From the NCBI GenBank assembly GCA_029204225.1, contig CM055103.1:41149368-41213367 (forward strand): 64,000 bases of DNA, read 5' to 3'. The notes under the pieces are model-generated. The model was not told the DNA's origin, did no database searches, and worked only from the letters and a program-made list of their open reading frames with translations. Below, piece after piece: positions 53,760 through 64,000 of this stretch. Source of the stretch: Diphasiastrum complanatum (Eukaryota; Streptophyta; Lycopodiopsida; Lycopodiales; Lycopodiaceae). The position numbers and the translations under genes are program-made. Every line of letters begins with the position of its first letter. Position 1 is the first letter of the stretch.

Positions 53760-55600
53760 AAATCAGTAGTACTTTTATCTATTGGTCATCCGGACAGTTT
53801 CGATTGTTCACTAGTTAAGTGCCACACTCAACTACTGGCAAATCTACATATAGATCGGCATAGAACCCGTTCCAATAGGACTTGCATTATTCTTGGTTTT
53901 TATTGATCACATAAAACAAGAAATGTTGTCTTTAGTTGACAGATTTCAAAATCTTCAACTGAAAGTGAAAGGTATTGTGACCTTATAAAACTGACTGATT
54001 TAATCTCAGTAAGGTCATTCATTTTAAAAACAATTTCTGTTTGATGAAAAACCAATGAATATGAACAAAATCAAAACATCCACAATTCTTTCAAAATTTA
54101 CGTAATTGGGATTTTCGAATTCCGTTCAATATGGACCAAAACTGTGCAAATCGATTGAAAGCATTGATTTGGCAGTTTCACAGTTGCCATCCCATTTTGA
54201 AAAGATTTCAAAACATCCGACATGCATTGATTTCTAAAAAATCAAAAAAAGTTTTTATGTAAAATACCTCAAACATTAAATTACTCTGATCAACCTACAG
54301 TACCTCCCTGTATCATGCATCCAAACATGCATACAGGTTCTTCAAGACTGGAAAAACACTCTACTGCTTCACTGGTATGCATGCAATCAGGACAATTCGG
54401 AAAATTTTCAAATTTTAGTCTAAAAATTGCCAAACTTCCAACGACCATAACTTTTGTTATAGGACTTTGATTTGGTCGTTGTAAAGCACAATACAGAGGG
54501 AGAGAAGGCTAGCAAGACACTTGGCACGTCAACCTTCCACATAGGCTTCACATGCACGAGCTGTAACATATTGAAATTGCAGTAGGAGGGCGCACTTTTT
54601 GCAGGTGGTAATGTCAAAAATCCAACTCCATCCCAATATGCATCCAATCTGAGGTTACAAGCACTCTTCTAAGGTTCAATAGAGAGGCATATAGGCTTCC
54701 ATCAGGTCCAGTAAGCAATCATAAGCTTAGATCATGCAAAAATTGCATTTACGGAGTCCAAAATATTGGTGCCTAAGCCCCCCAACTCTAGGTTGGGTGC
54801 ATGATGGCTCAAATCAAAGGCAATCAATCATAGCTTTAGGCTTGTAAAAAGATCCAATGGATTCAAACCACTTGTTAAGAGTTATTCAAGCTTAAAAAAA
54901 CCTAAAAAATGCTCTATTTTTTTGACTTTTTGAGACCCTTAATGGTGTCCAATCCTAACCAAACTTCATGACAACCTTAAGACAACATCATTACACCTTT
55001 GAAAATGTGCATGCAAAATATTAGCCATGAATTTTATGAATATCACCAAAAACATTGAAAAAACCATGTTTTTTTAAACATTTTTCAACCACTTTTGCAA
55101 ATTCTTGTGGATCAAACCCACATGCAAGTGCAATCAGGCCATATCTATTGTAATTCAGTTACATGCAAGCACTAAAAGTTTTGAGTTTAGTCAATCATGA
55201 TTCATATAGTCCATTTCTAGCCCAAAAACCAAATTTTTTGGTTAAAAATCACTATCTAAATCCAATTTTGACTTTTCAACTAGCATGTAATCATTAGAAT
55301 CAATCATAATGACTGAAAAACAGCAAGTACCATTCTGAAAAACATTCAAGATCAAAAGCTTTGACGAATTTCGAGCAAAAACACTGAATACTAGCTCAAA
55401 AACCTCAGAAAACTCTCAAAAATCCATAAATTTCCATCATTTTCTATGGAAAATAATGATCATTAGGCTGAAAGCAAACCGAAATAGAAAAGCCACTTAC
55501 TTGGAGGTCAATTCCACCACCAGGAAGTAAAAAGCAAGGGGAAATACAAAAAGCTGGGAAAAAGCAAAAGCAACTCCACCTTATGATTGATGCAAAGCCT
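53760..55600. other. intergenic sequence without a recognised gene
   Basis: AT-rich with many A/T homopolymers and no long open frames. Possibly decayed retroelement leader: AAAACCTAAAAA and CAATCATAGC blocks recur weakly. Confidence 0.4.
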
Positions 55601-55601
55601 T

Positions 55602-55613
55602 GTTCTGATACCA
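55602..55613 (-). other. copia-type primer-binding site
   Basis: Minus strand reads TGGTATCAGAACAAGG, matching the initiator-tRNA priming motif TGGTATCAGA; the LTR-like block lies to its right. Confidence 0.65.
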
Positions 55614-56090
55614 CTATAAGGATCACCAAGTGAAGATCTACCTAGATCCTGTTGCATGCAACCAAAAGGACACTTGTGGAGCCAAATCACCCAACCAACA
55701 GAAAACATATAGTCAAGTCCTTACCGCTTCAACCCCGAGCCATGGTGACCGAATCCAAGAGAGGAGAGGATCCTGGCTCTTGGAAATATGAAATAGGAAT
55801 GAGGAGTAGGGCGAGTTTCAATAGGTTATATACTCTCCAAAAGCTAGAGAATATTTCCTCTAGGATCCCTCCAATCCTATTAAAAGCATTTGACCTCATA
55901 TTCTTGCACAAAAACTGTCAACCACCATGCAAAAGCTCCATAGGTCGAATCAGAGCACCTGGGCCCTCACAAGGGTATTAATTACATTTCTGGCCTAGTC
56001 CAGAATGACGTGGCGTAACTAATAATCTCGCACACTGGAGTACCAGATATCCAAGTCTAAGATTATGCCGAATCCTATATAGAGGACATG
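55614..56090 (-). mobile_element. LTR-like repeat B, copy 3
   Basis: Lies directly outside the priming site. Shares with copies 1 and 2 the blocks GAGCCAAATCACCCAACCAA and GACGTGGCGTAACTAATAATC (GGCGTGACCAATAATCTCG in copy 1). This suggests that all three are LTRs of one family with minus orientation. Confidence 0.6.
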
Positions 56091-56093
56091 GAC

Positions 56094-56096
<3 letters not shown>

Positions 56097-56168
<72 letters not shown>
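56097..56168. repeat. (GA)n microsatellite, 72 bp
   Basis: Uninterrupted run. Confidence 0.98.
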
Positions 56169-56172
<4 letters not shown>

Positions 56173-56229
56173 CACATGGGGACATCTTTGGCCCCGAACC
56201 AATATGCGATTGACACGTGAATTTCACGC

Positions 56230-56520
56230 ACGTGGGGGGTCCTGATGCCAGGAGTTCACGGTTACGTGGGGGGTCCCGCGTCCTCCTGGCACCGAGACCA
56301 TTTTTACCGATGGCACGACTTTTTTGTGGGCTCTTGGCGATGTGGCTCCCGTTCGGTCCTGGGCCTAGGACCACCTTTTTGGCGGGCACCAAGTTGGGTG
56401 AGTTCCATTGGGTCATGGGGACCACCTTTTTCGATTGGCACTAGTTCCTTGGGGGCTCCTGGCCTCGTGAGTCCCGAGCCCAAAAAACAATTTTTGACGG
56501 GCACAATTTTTGAGAGCACG
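56230..56520 (+). repeat. GC-rich imperfect repeats
   Basis: Several diverged units of about 40-65 bp with CACC.AGACC/GGACCA..TTTTT..GGCAC cores, for example GGCACCGAGACCATTTTTACC, GGACCACCTTTTTGGCGGGCAC and GGACCACCTTTTTCGATTGGCAC. The base composition differs sharply from the AT-rich neighbourhood. Confidence 0.65.
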
Positions 56521-56779
56521 GCACGCAGACCTGCTCACGCCCTCATGCACACATGGGAGTATGTGTGCTTTTTGAGTACATAAGCAAGCATAATCGCTTC
56601 TCCTAGCAAGCAGGGAAGAGGCTATGTAGCGGCCGGGCCGGGCAGGGCGAGCAAGATAGCGGGCAGCATCAGCCGGGCACATGGGGATATGCGTCGGGCG
56701 TTCAACCAGGTCGCGGCCAAATGAGACTTGCCAGGTTAAAGACAAAAGAGAGAGAATAGGAGGGAGCATTTTTAAGGGC

Positions 56780-56795
56780 TAGGGTTTTTAGGGTT
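56780..56795 (+). promoter_or_regulatory. telo-box-like motifs upstream of the LBD gene
   Basis: TAGGGTTTTTAGGGTT contains two TAGGGTT cores about 110-125 bp ahead of the start codon. Telo boxes are common near plant transcription starts; function here is inferred. Confidence 0.5.
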
Positions 56796-56828
56796 AAGGT
56801 TTTTTTTTCCAAAGAAAAAATAGCCCTT

Positions 56829-56830
<2 letters not shown>

Positions 56831-56865
<35 letters not shown>
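56831..56865. repeat. (GA)n microsatellite, 35 bp, in the LBD 5' region
   Basis: GA run ending 40 bp upstream of the LBD start codon, so probably in the 5' UTR; GAGA-type tracts there can bind BBR/BPC factors. Confidence 0.9.
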
Positions 56866-56867
<2 letters not shown>

Positions 56868-56873
56868 TTGGAC

Positions 56874-56894
56874 ATGGCGACATCGCGTTCATAG
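56874..56894 (+). promoter_or_regulatory. upstream ORF copying the LBD N-terminus
   Basis: ATG at 56874 encodes MATSRS and stops (TAG, 56892-56894). The 19-bp block CATGGCGACATCGCGTTCA at 56873-56891 recurs at 56911-56929 over the real start. The uORF could lower translation of the main frame if both lie on the mRNA. Confidence 0.6.
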
Positions 56895-56905
56895 ATTTTT
56901 AGGTG

Positions 56906-57427
56906 ATGGTCATGGCGACATCGCGTTCACCACCATCTTCTTTTGCCTCGAACTCCCCGTGTGCCGCTTGCAAATTTCTAAGAAGGAAGTGCACTAGCGA
57001 GTGCGTTTTGGCCCCATACTTTCCCTCCGATGAGCCTCAAAAGTTTGCCAACGTGCATAAGATTTTTGGTGCTAGCAACGTCGCAAAGCTTTTGAGTACA
57101 TTGCCCAACCACCAGAAAGAAGATGCGGTTACCTCCCTAGTTTTTGAAGCAGCTGCAAGGATGATGGAACCCGTTTATGGCTGTGTTGGGGCAATATCTG
57201 TGCTGCAGCGACAGATAGCGCAGTTGCAACAAGAACTTTCTAGTGCACATGCAGGTCTTGCTAGTTACGCAGATGTGGTGGATGGATGCAAAGGGAGCAA
57301 CTATGGTGGTTCATCTGTTTCTTTTGGCCTTCCAGTTGGCCTTCTAAGACGTGATCATGGATCAGTAGGTCCCCAGCATATCCAAAGAACGCATGATCGA
57401 TGGTTCCCAAAAACAACAGCTTGCTAG
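56906..57427 (+). CDS. LOB-domain (LBD/AS2-like) transcription factor, intronless
   Basis: A 173-codon frame starts at 56906 (MVMATSRS) or at the second ATG, 56912. Residues about 17-120 form a class I LOB domain: the zinc motif CAACKFLRRKCTSEC (CX2CX6CX3C), the GAS block FANVHKIFGASNVAKLLSTLP, then DAVTSLVFEAAARMMEPVYGCVGAI, and the leucine repeat ISVLQRQIAQLQQELSSAHAGL. The DP of the usual RDPVYG appears as EP. LBD proteins are plant-specific nuclear DNA-binding factors that control lateral organs, roots and vascular development. The tail is short and glycine/serine-rich and may end early: the last 25 codons (RTHDRWFPKTTAC) have no family match. No intron is seen, though many LBD genes have one. 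No disabling change in the domain. Confidence 0.88.
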   Translation: MVMATSRSPPSSFASNSPCAACKFLRRKCTSECVLAPYFPSDEPQKFANVHKIFGASNVAKLLSTLPNHQKEDAVTSLVFEAAARMMEPVYGCVGAISVLQRQIAQLQQELSSAHAGLASYADVVDGCKGSNYGGSSVSFGLPVGLLRRDHGSVGPQHIQRTHDRWFPKTTAC

Positions 57428-59630
57428 AAAGGACTTACTTGGGGTTGCAGCATTTTGCAGCTTCACGCGGTCGTGTGAAACAAGATCTTATCCCCTCACT
57501 CGGAACTGGAGGTAATAGAATCATGGGCGCACTAGCACCATCTGCTGTGAGAGTTTACAGATTACCTGCAACACGTTTCTGCTATCATTCAGATGAACTT
57601 CATAGCGTAATCTTGTCAAACATTTGTTTTTCTCTTTACATCACTGAGAGTTTCTCCTGGTCTTCTTGCCAGTGCTAGTCATATTCATAAGTCTATAAGG
57701 TAAATACTTTCTAATGTACATATTGCAGATGGCTTGATTGACGGTTGAAGGGAATCGCATCATATCGTTTCTGTTATGTTTTGGAATTATTAATCTAGTG
57801 TTGACATGAGCTTCACTCGGTCATGAAGCTGCTTGTTAAACTCCGGAAACAGCGATCAGAGTGGGTTGTAGGCTGTATCCTCCTCCTGTGTGAGGGATGT
57901 GTGAGGGAGGGAATTTAGAAAGAGGGTGATCGGGTCTCACCGTGAAATCAGTTTTTATATTTTTACAAACTAAATGGTGATGCCTCACATAACATAACGT
58001 ATCACATAACATAACGTAATCTGTGGGGCAAATTTTTCTTTGACAAATAATGCGTGTAAAAAAAATTTTACGTCAAAAAAAGGAAAGAAAAAAAAATGTA
58101 AAAACAGAATTCATGGAAGGGAAGGGCCTGGCTCCTCGGCCCTCGGCCATTCCACCCGCGGAATATTGTGCGCCTTCAGGCCTCCGCCCTCGGGCGCACG
58201 GTCTTCCGGGGCGGAAGGGCCTCGGAGCAGGACCTTCCCCCCCCCCCGTGACATCACACGAGTCTAGGTCTGTGCACACTTTACCCTCCCAAGTTAATAT
58301 ATCTAAGACTAAGGGTGGTTTCACACTCCAACCATTTCACTTCCCGCCACCACCCGTTTGACTTGCCTGGCCATTCCACTTGCCACCCAATTTTTTTAAT
58401 TTTGGCAAGTGAGTTCATATGTATTGGATTTCAAGTTGGCCCCAAAATTGCCAAATAAAATGTCAAAACTAGTTGACAATTTTCACATTTCCTCTTCAAC
58501 TAGTTTTAGCATAGATTTGGATAGTACACCAAGTGATGTCCTATTCTTCATAAAAAAGTCTTTTTCCAATGCATTGGTGAAGATTTAATTTTGGCAAGTG
58601 AGTTTATATGTAATGGATTTTATTTTTATTGGCCCTTTTAATTTTGGCAAGTGAGTTTATATGTAATGGATTTTATTTTTATTTTCCCTGCCTTGCTTTG
58701 CAAGGAGGACTTGGCGTTCATGTCAAAAGATTAACCTGCATTTGTTGTGATTTTCATTTAAAAGACATAAATAAATATTTTAAATTCGTATTTTAAATTT
58801 TAGTGAGTTTGACATGAGGCAATTTCAAATAAACCTACTTATTGCTTTTTTTTTTTTTTTCTCTTTTTTAAATATTTAATTATATTTTGGTTGGGACTTC
58901 TTGATTATTAAGAGATTTACAGGTGGCTTCGTTAGGGTTATCCTTTGTCGCCACGTTTCTTGTCATTCTAAGAGTGCTCACGTTTCTTGTCATTTTGAGG
59001 GTGCTCGCTGGTGTGGCATGCATCCATCTCTGCCACACAGGAAGGCGTTGGTGCCCACTGTCCACTGCCCAGTCTGCCACAGTATGAGAGAGATCACATC
59101 CACTCCGTCTGCCACATCTCGATGGGAAGGATCCGGACTATGATTGGTCTAATGGAAAATATTATGAAGCAGATATTAGTTCAGAATGCAGCCAATATGT
59201 CAGAGTGAAAATAGCCAGATTGCTAGCAAACTTTGTACTCGGAGACTCTTGCCTTGGGTGCCATCCCTTGTGTTGTTCCTTCGCCATAGCCGAGAGCTTA
59301 TGGTGCCTTTAAGATTTGAGGTGCATTGTGGCAAGCCACAGGCCCTGCCTTTGCAATATGTGCTAAACTGCACTTTGTTAAAGTTTTGTTAATGATTTTT
59401 TTCCATGTAATATATTGGTGAATGATCTGATCGATAAGCGTACGTAGATCCCATTTTCAACAAGTCTAAGATCAACAAGCAATTCAATAGTCCTGATAGT
59501 CATTAGTGTTCAGAAGAATATGTCTATGCTTGCACCTCAACATGAGTTTCCCAATTAAACATACAACTTCAATGTTCAGCTATTCTATGCCACAATAGAG
59601 TTTTATACTATAGACTTTGCTTTATTTTCC
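57428..59630. other. intergenic sequence downstream of the LBD gene
   Basis: No gene recognised. It holds a GC-rich block at 58115-58260 (AGGGCCTGGCTCCTCGGCCC and similar), three copies of AATTTTGGCAAGTGAGTT at 58398, 58587 and 58640, and a 28-bp tandem pair CACGTTTCTTGTCATT near 58952 and 58979. Confidence 0.5.
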
Positions 59631-60577
59631 TAGTTTGAGACATAGTTGCAACGAATCGCGATTCGCTAGCTTCGCGATTCGGGAATCGCTTCACAGAATC
59701 GTGGAAAAGAATCGTTAAAAAAAAAAAAAAACCAAAAATTCGATTTTGGGCCTCCTCGCGCACAGAACCGCGCCAGCAGTGGAGGAGGCAAATTTATTTT
59801 TCTGAGAGCTATCTTCGCAAGTGAATAGTTGGCAGGCATCTACTCGGCGATACGAAGGTGGTGTGCACGGTGCCGGGTGGGTCTAAGCTTCGTGGAGAGC
59901 GAAACGACCAATTTTCGATATTTGGTAAGTGTAGGCTTGATTTTTTGCAATTGTTGACATTGAGCTGTAGGCAACCAAATCGAGCGTAGTTTGGCTCTAG
60001 ACCACCTTTCTTCACGCCCACAGTGATTCTTACAGCGTCAGTTTCAGCCGTTATGGCACGCTTAGCCAGATTTGAACACCACATTCCAAATGCTTGTGTA
60101 TTTTTGCCATTTTCACAGAATGACTTGCTGGAAACCGAGTGAGGTGATATCTGAGCCTAGAATGCATTTCCACATGCCTGCACAGACTCCTATGACCTCC
60201 GTTCCGCCCTTCTACGTCCGTATCACAAATTTCAATTTTCATGCCATACTTTTTAGGGTTTAGGCGTGGACCATCGTGCAAACATCTGCTAGGGGCGTGG
60301 TTTAGGCCCACACTGCACTCCTTTATGTCTGCACGGACTCTGACGCTAACGTCAGTCGCTTGCTATCCCTCATACAGAAATTATTCTATCTCACGCCCTA
60401 ATCTCATGTTCTTCTTTGGCACTTGATATAATGTGTGAACTGGAATCGTGCTGATGTATGCTCTGGTATTTTGAGCTCTATTTGAGCTCGGTAATGTGTT
60501 CAATGCAATGTATTTTTTTTCTACTGAACGTTCGCCTGATTATTTGTTGTTTGCAGGTTTAGGGTCGTGTTGATACA

Positions 60578-63500
60578 ATGTCAGTGCGGGACCGAGGCCT
60601 TTGGGCCGAGGTTGAGCTTACCGACGGGGATGTGGGCACACACCATGGCTCAGGCACCCGCAAATGGAGATGCTTGCATTGCAGTGGTCACTTCACGGGA
60701 TCACTCACCAGGGTTAGGGCACACGTGCTGCGGGTTAAAGGGCCAGATGGGAGGACATTGGGCATATCTGATTGCCCCAGGATTTTTGATGAGGATCTGC
60801 AGAGGTTGTCTACCATGTACGGGCCCGATATTGCATCACAGGGTTCTAGACAAGGACAGGTAGCAGGAGCAGCTACATGCAGGCATGCAGGAGGGCTCAC
60901 AGGCAGGCAGGCAGGGCCTACCATGGGTATTGGGCCTAGTACATCACGGGTTGGGCATGGTACAGTTGCAGGGCGTAGTACATCACGGGTTGGGCATGGT
61001 ACAGGTGCAGGGCCCAATACATCGCGGGCAGAGCATGGTACAGTTGCAGGGCCCAGTACAGCACGGGCAGAGCATGGTTCAGGTGCAGGGCCTAATACAA
61101 CACCTTCAGTTCCATCCGCAGCAGCAGCAGGACCATCAGATGAGCATGTTGGTTCAGCAGCAGCGGGTGCTTCTCGATCCGCCTCCTCGGCAGCAAATGC
61201 ACATCATGTTTCAGCAGATGTTGCCAGAGAGAGTGACACACCCATGAATCAACCATCCGTTGGGCATGCTAGACCATGAGCACCATATACACAACAGAGA
61301 GGGGTTAGGCCCAAGCAGTAGACCCTTGATCGATGCGGCTGACAGAGAGAGCAGCAGGCCCGTTGCACTCGACTGTGTGGCCAGGTTTTTTACGAGTGCG
61401 ACATTGCCTTTGCTGTTGTTGACACTTGGGTGTTCAGGGAGTTCTGTGTACAGATGGCGGCCGTGGATGCTACATGGACACCTCCTAGGCGAGAGGCACT
61501 GTGAGGCAGGTTGCTTTGTTAGGAGAAGGAGATCATCACGCGGGAGTTGAGTTTCATTCGCTCAGCTTGGCAGCAGTAAGTAACTTGTCTTTATAATCTC
61601 TTTGCATGTGTTTAGGATTTACTAGTGCCACAATTTTTGCATGTAGCTAATGAGTGTTTTGCGGCAGATATGGATGCACAATATTGAGTGATGGATGGAC
61701 CGACATTCGTTCGTCATCAATGTCTTGGTTTCTTGCCCGCTTGGCACAGCATTCTTACGTGGCGTGGATGCCACTCGAGGTGGTGACGCCATCATTGTCG
61801 ATTTCATATGGGAGGTTATTAGAGATGTTATTGCTGACATCGAGGTTGAGCACGTGGTTCAGGTTGTCACCGACAATGCTTTGAAGTGCAAGCAGATGGG
61901 CAAGATTATGATGAGGGAGCACCCCAGCATTGTGTGGACCTGTGCTGCACATTGCATAGACTTGCTCATCCATGACCTGTGTGCGCTTCCATGGATCAGA
62001 GAGGTATAGTTTGTTCTATTTGCTATACTTTCTTCCTTCGATGGTGCTAACCACATCTCAACTATTGCCTAAACTTTTTTACTGGATGTTTGTGTTGCAG
62101 ATCACTTATTCGGCCATGCGCCTGGTTACTTTTGACACCAAGAAGAGGCGTGTGTTGGCCCTGTTCCGCACCTTCTCCACCCTAAACCTGAAGAAGCCCA
62201 CACCCACACGCTTTGCGTTTTACTTCTTGTTGCTAGAGCGATTGGTGGTGGTGAAGGACGCATTGCGGCGGATGGTTTCCAGCGTGGCCTTCCGGGACTT
62301 TACAGACCTCCCCCATTCGGCATTTTTCCAGTCCACTGTGTACGGTGACGAGTTTTGGAGAGCTGCTGAGGAGATTAGTCGGATCCTTCTACCCATTTAC
62401 AGAGTGCTGCGTCTGGTAGACCGTGAGAGGTGCACCCTCGGTCTCATTTACGAGTTCATGGACCACATCGGCGAGGGGATTTCGTTGTCAGCCTTGGACG
62501 AGCACATGTATGTCTCTTCAGTGTCTAGTTTGTTCTTTTTCACTCGAGTCTGATGTGTTTCTTTTATGCTATGGTTTAGTGATTGTTGTAATTTGTCTGC
62601 TACAGGAGGCGCGAGATCTCACATATCTGGGAGGCCAGATGAGACTACTTCCACCGACCCATCCACGCCGTAGCCCACATGTTGCACGCCTTGTGGCGCT
62701 CTATTCGAGAGAGGGACGATCCGGAGCTGCACCGGGGATGGGTGGAGTACACAGAGTGCGTATGGCCCGAACCAGGTACGTGTGAGAAATCTTTTGCCAA
62801 CGGGTTCGATGCTGGCCAACATTGCAAGCCAGCTGCTCGCATCTGAACGCTTTCAGTTTCCTTTCGATGGAGAGCAAAGTCGGCGGAGGGAGGATCAGCT
62901 GAGGCCCGTTACATGGTGGTACATCCACGGGCGCAGCACAGGTGACCTGAGGCAATTGGCTGAGAGAGTCCTTGCATAAGACTGTTCAACAGGAGCTTGT
63001 GAGCGGAATTGGAGCACCTGGGTCTTGTATCACACGCAGAAGATGAACAGGTTGTCCATCGAACAGTGCAGGCGGTTGGTGTTTGTGAACACCAACGGCC
63101 GTATGCTAAGGCGCACACTAGGAGAGGGTCAGATGCTCGAGGTGAGTCACATCATCACCCCTTTTTTCTTGCTATGCTTGTATGAATTGATTTGCTTTCA
63201 AAATATGCAGTAAGTTGTACAATACCTGCCTGACAACAATGTATTGTTTTTGGTGCAGGTGGACCTTGACACTTGCTTGGTGGATTCGATAGCTGCTGTT
63301 CCTCGGGCACCACCCACACAGGAGGAGATGGATGATGAGATCCATAGAGAGCTTTACAGACAGGCACAGGCTGACGCATGGGCTTTACGACGGCAGAGGA
63401 GGATAGAGAGGCAGAGGGAGAGGGCTGAGGAGGGAGATGACGAGGGCTCGGAGGGTGGAGAGATGCTCGGGGCAAACTATGTGGAGGAGGAGGAGTGGGT

Positions 63501-63663
63501 TGAGGGAGATACAGAGGAGGACGAGGAGATGTGGGCGGAGGCACATGGGGATGACCTGGCTGACCTGCTGGTGGACCCTGATGCAGAGACAGAGGAGGAG
63601 CCAGCCATTCCTGCACGTAGGCCTAGGGAGAGACCTAGAGGTTCTAGGAGGGGGGGGGGCTGA
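60578..63663 (+). pseudogene. hAT transposase with BED zinc finger, DUF659 and dimerisation domain
   Basis: After a 5' leader intron (acceptor TTTGCAG near 60556) the ATG at 60578 opens MSVRDRGLWAEVE and a BED finger WRCLHCSGHFTGSLTRVRAHVL. A 39-bp repeat region follows. DUF659 reads FAVVDTWVFREFC, DATWTPPRREAL, YGCTILSDGWTD, VVQVVTDNALKCKQMGK and WTCAAHCIDLLIHDL; then the hAT core (RVLALFRTFSTLNLKKPTPTRF) and the C-terminal dimerisation block ACERNWSTWVLYHTQKMNRL, ending in an acidic tail (to 63663). Introns are visible at about 61577-61665, 62004-62100, 62516-62605 and 63141-63258. It is broken: TGA and TAG codons in the 61.50 kb region, TGA at 62640 where Trp is expected, TAA at 62977 where Gln is expected, frameshifts near 61400, 61690 and 62780, and a G10 run at the end. 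Confidence 0.85.
60929..61099 (+). repeat. 39-bp in-frame tandem repeat in the hAT transposase
   Basis: Four units from 60929, 60968, 61007 and 61046 plus a partial fifth; each encodes 13 residues of the form GPSTSRVGHGTVA with variation (AEHG, GRST, GPNT). The array sits between the BED finger and DUF659. Confidence 0.92.
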
Positions 63664-64000
63664 GTATGCTTTTTGTAGATAGGAGTGGAACATCACAGGC
63701 AGCCGTTGGCCAGACATCATCACAGTGGGTAGGGCCGGCATAGGGTCACAACCACCTGACACACAGGCACAACGGAGTAGACACAGGGCTGGGGGCATCC
63801 AGATGGGGGCCAGAGGAGGAGAGAGAGGCAGAGGCAGAGGTAGAGGCAAGGAGCCACGCAGCAGGGATCCAAAGCACGCAGCAGAGCCAGGGCCACACCA
63901 CGGCATATGGCCCCTCCAGTTCCGATTTATCTGCGGACCCATGGGACCTGCAGTCCACAGATTCGGATGATTTATCCTACCATGACTCTGACGAGCCTTA

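Larger units (their letters stand above)
59640..64000 (+). mobile_element. hAT-type DNA transposon, 5' end and transposase gene, right end outside the window
   Basis: A cluster of GAATCG/CGATTC repeats begins at about 59650, including the 14-bp palindrome CGAATCGCGATTCG (59652-59665), the usual look of a plant hAT subterminal region. The transposase gene follows at 60578-63663. The exact left terminus and target duplication were not fixed. Confidence 0.65.

Noticed and set aside
58040-58361. Proline/arginine-rich frames in the GC-rich block as a gene
   Set aside because: Frames on both strands are open because of base composition; no start context, domain or splice site was seen.

Overview
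This is a repeat-dominated stretch of a land-plant nuclear genome. The evidence is spliced genes with GT-AG introns, a plant-type NAD glutamate dehydrogenase, a LOB-domain (LBD) transcription-factor gene, Ty1/copia and Ty3/gypsy elements of plant type, CACTA and hAT DNA transposons, and long CT/GA microsatellites. Three exons on the minus strand near 5 kb read as a Chibby-like protein, a family tied to cilia and basal bodies. If that holds, the plant probably belongs to a lineage with swimming sperm (fern, lycophyte, bryophyte, cycad or Ginkgo) rather than a flowering plant. This is inference; no marker here fixes the species.

Layout. 1-2.0 kb: two copia fragments meeting in opposite orientations. 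2.3-9 kb: three copies of a terminal-inverted-repeat MITE, a CT tract, the Chibby-like gene (about 4.97-5.52 kb, minus) and a strong GC-rich hairpin at 6.1 kb. 9.4-12.3 kb: a decayed Ty3/gypsy gag-pol. 13.6-14.3 kb: an LTR-like segment with a 171-bp tandem duplication over its primer-binding site. 15.3-17.1 kb: a CACTA-type element remnant. 17.3-20.5 kb: unrecognised open frames, a minisatellite and a CT tract. 21.36-25.25 kb (minus): a complete nine-exon glutamate dehydrogenase gene of exactly 411 codons, the best supported gene here. 26-31 kb: tandem duplications, AT and GA tracts and an LTR-like segment. 31.56-37.85 kb (minus): a 6.3-kb retroelement. 37.9-51.5 kb: three copia elements or remnants plus a gypsy integrase tail. 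52.3-56.1 kb: three related LTR-like blocks and a gypsy reverse-transcriptase fragment. 56.9-57.4 kb: an intronless LBD gene behind GA and telo-box-like sequences. 59.6 kb to the end: a large intron-containing hAT transposase gene, inactivated.

The most unusual object is the 31.56-37.85 kb element. It encodes a reverse transcriptase of the Penelope-like or related cellular-RT type (YIDD motif, GIPM motif, N-terminal DKA block), with no visible GIY-YIG endonuclease. It lies between two 440-bp direct repeats about 5% diverged, and 5-bp direct duplications (AATCT) sit exactly outside them. It shows no LTR-type primer-binding site or polypurine tract. The copy is inactivated: two in-frame stops, a frameshift, and Asn in place of the first catalytic Asp.

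Host genes and mobile elements show no functional cooperation; the genes are islands between nested, decayed elements. Many nonsense codons in the copia, gypsy and hAT elements are explained by single C-to-T or G-to-A changes (TGG to TAG, CAG to TAG, CGA to TGA), as expected from decay of methylated cytosines in silenced plant transposons.
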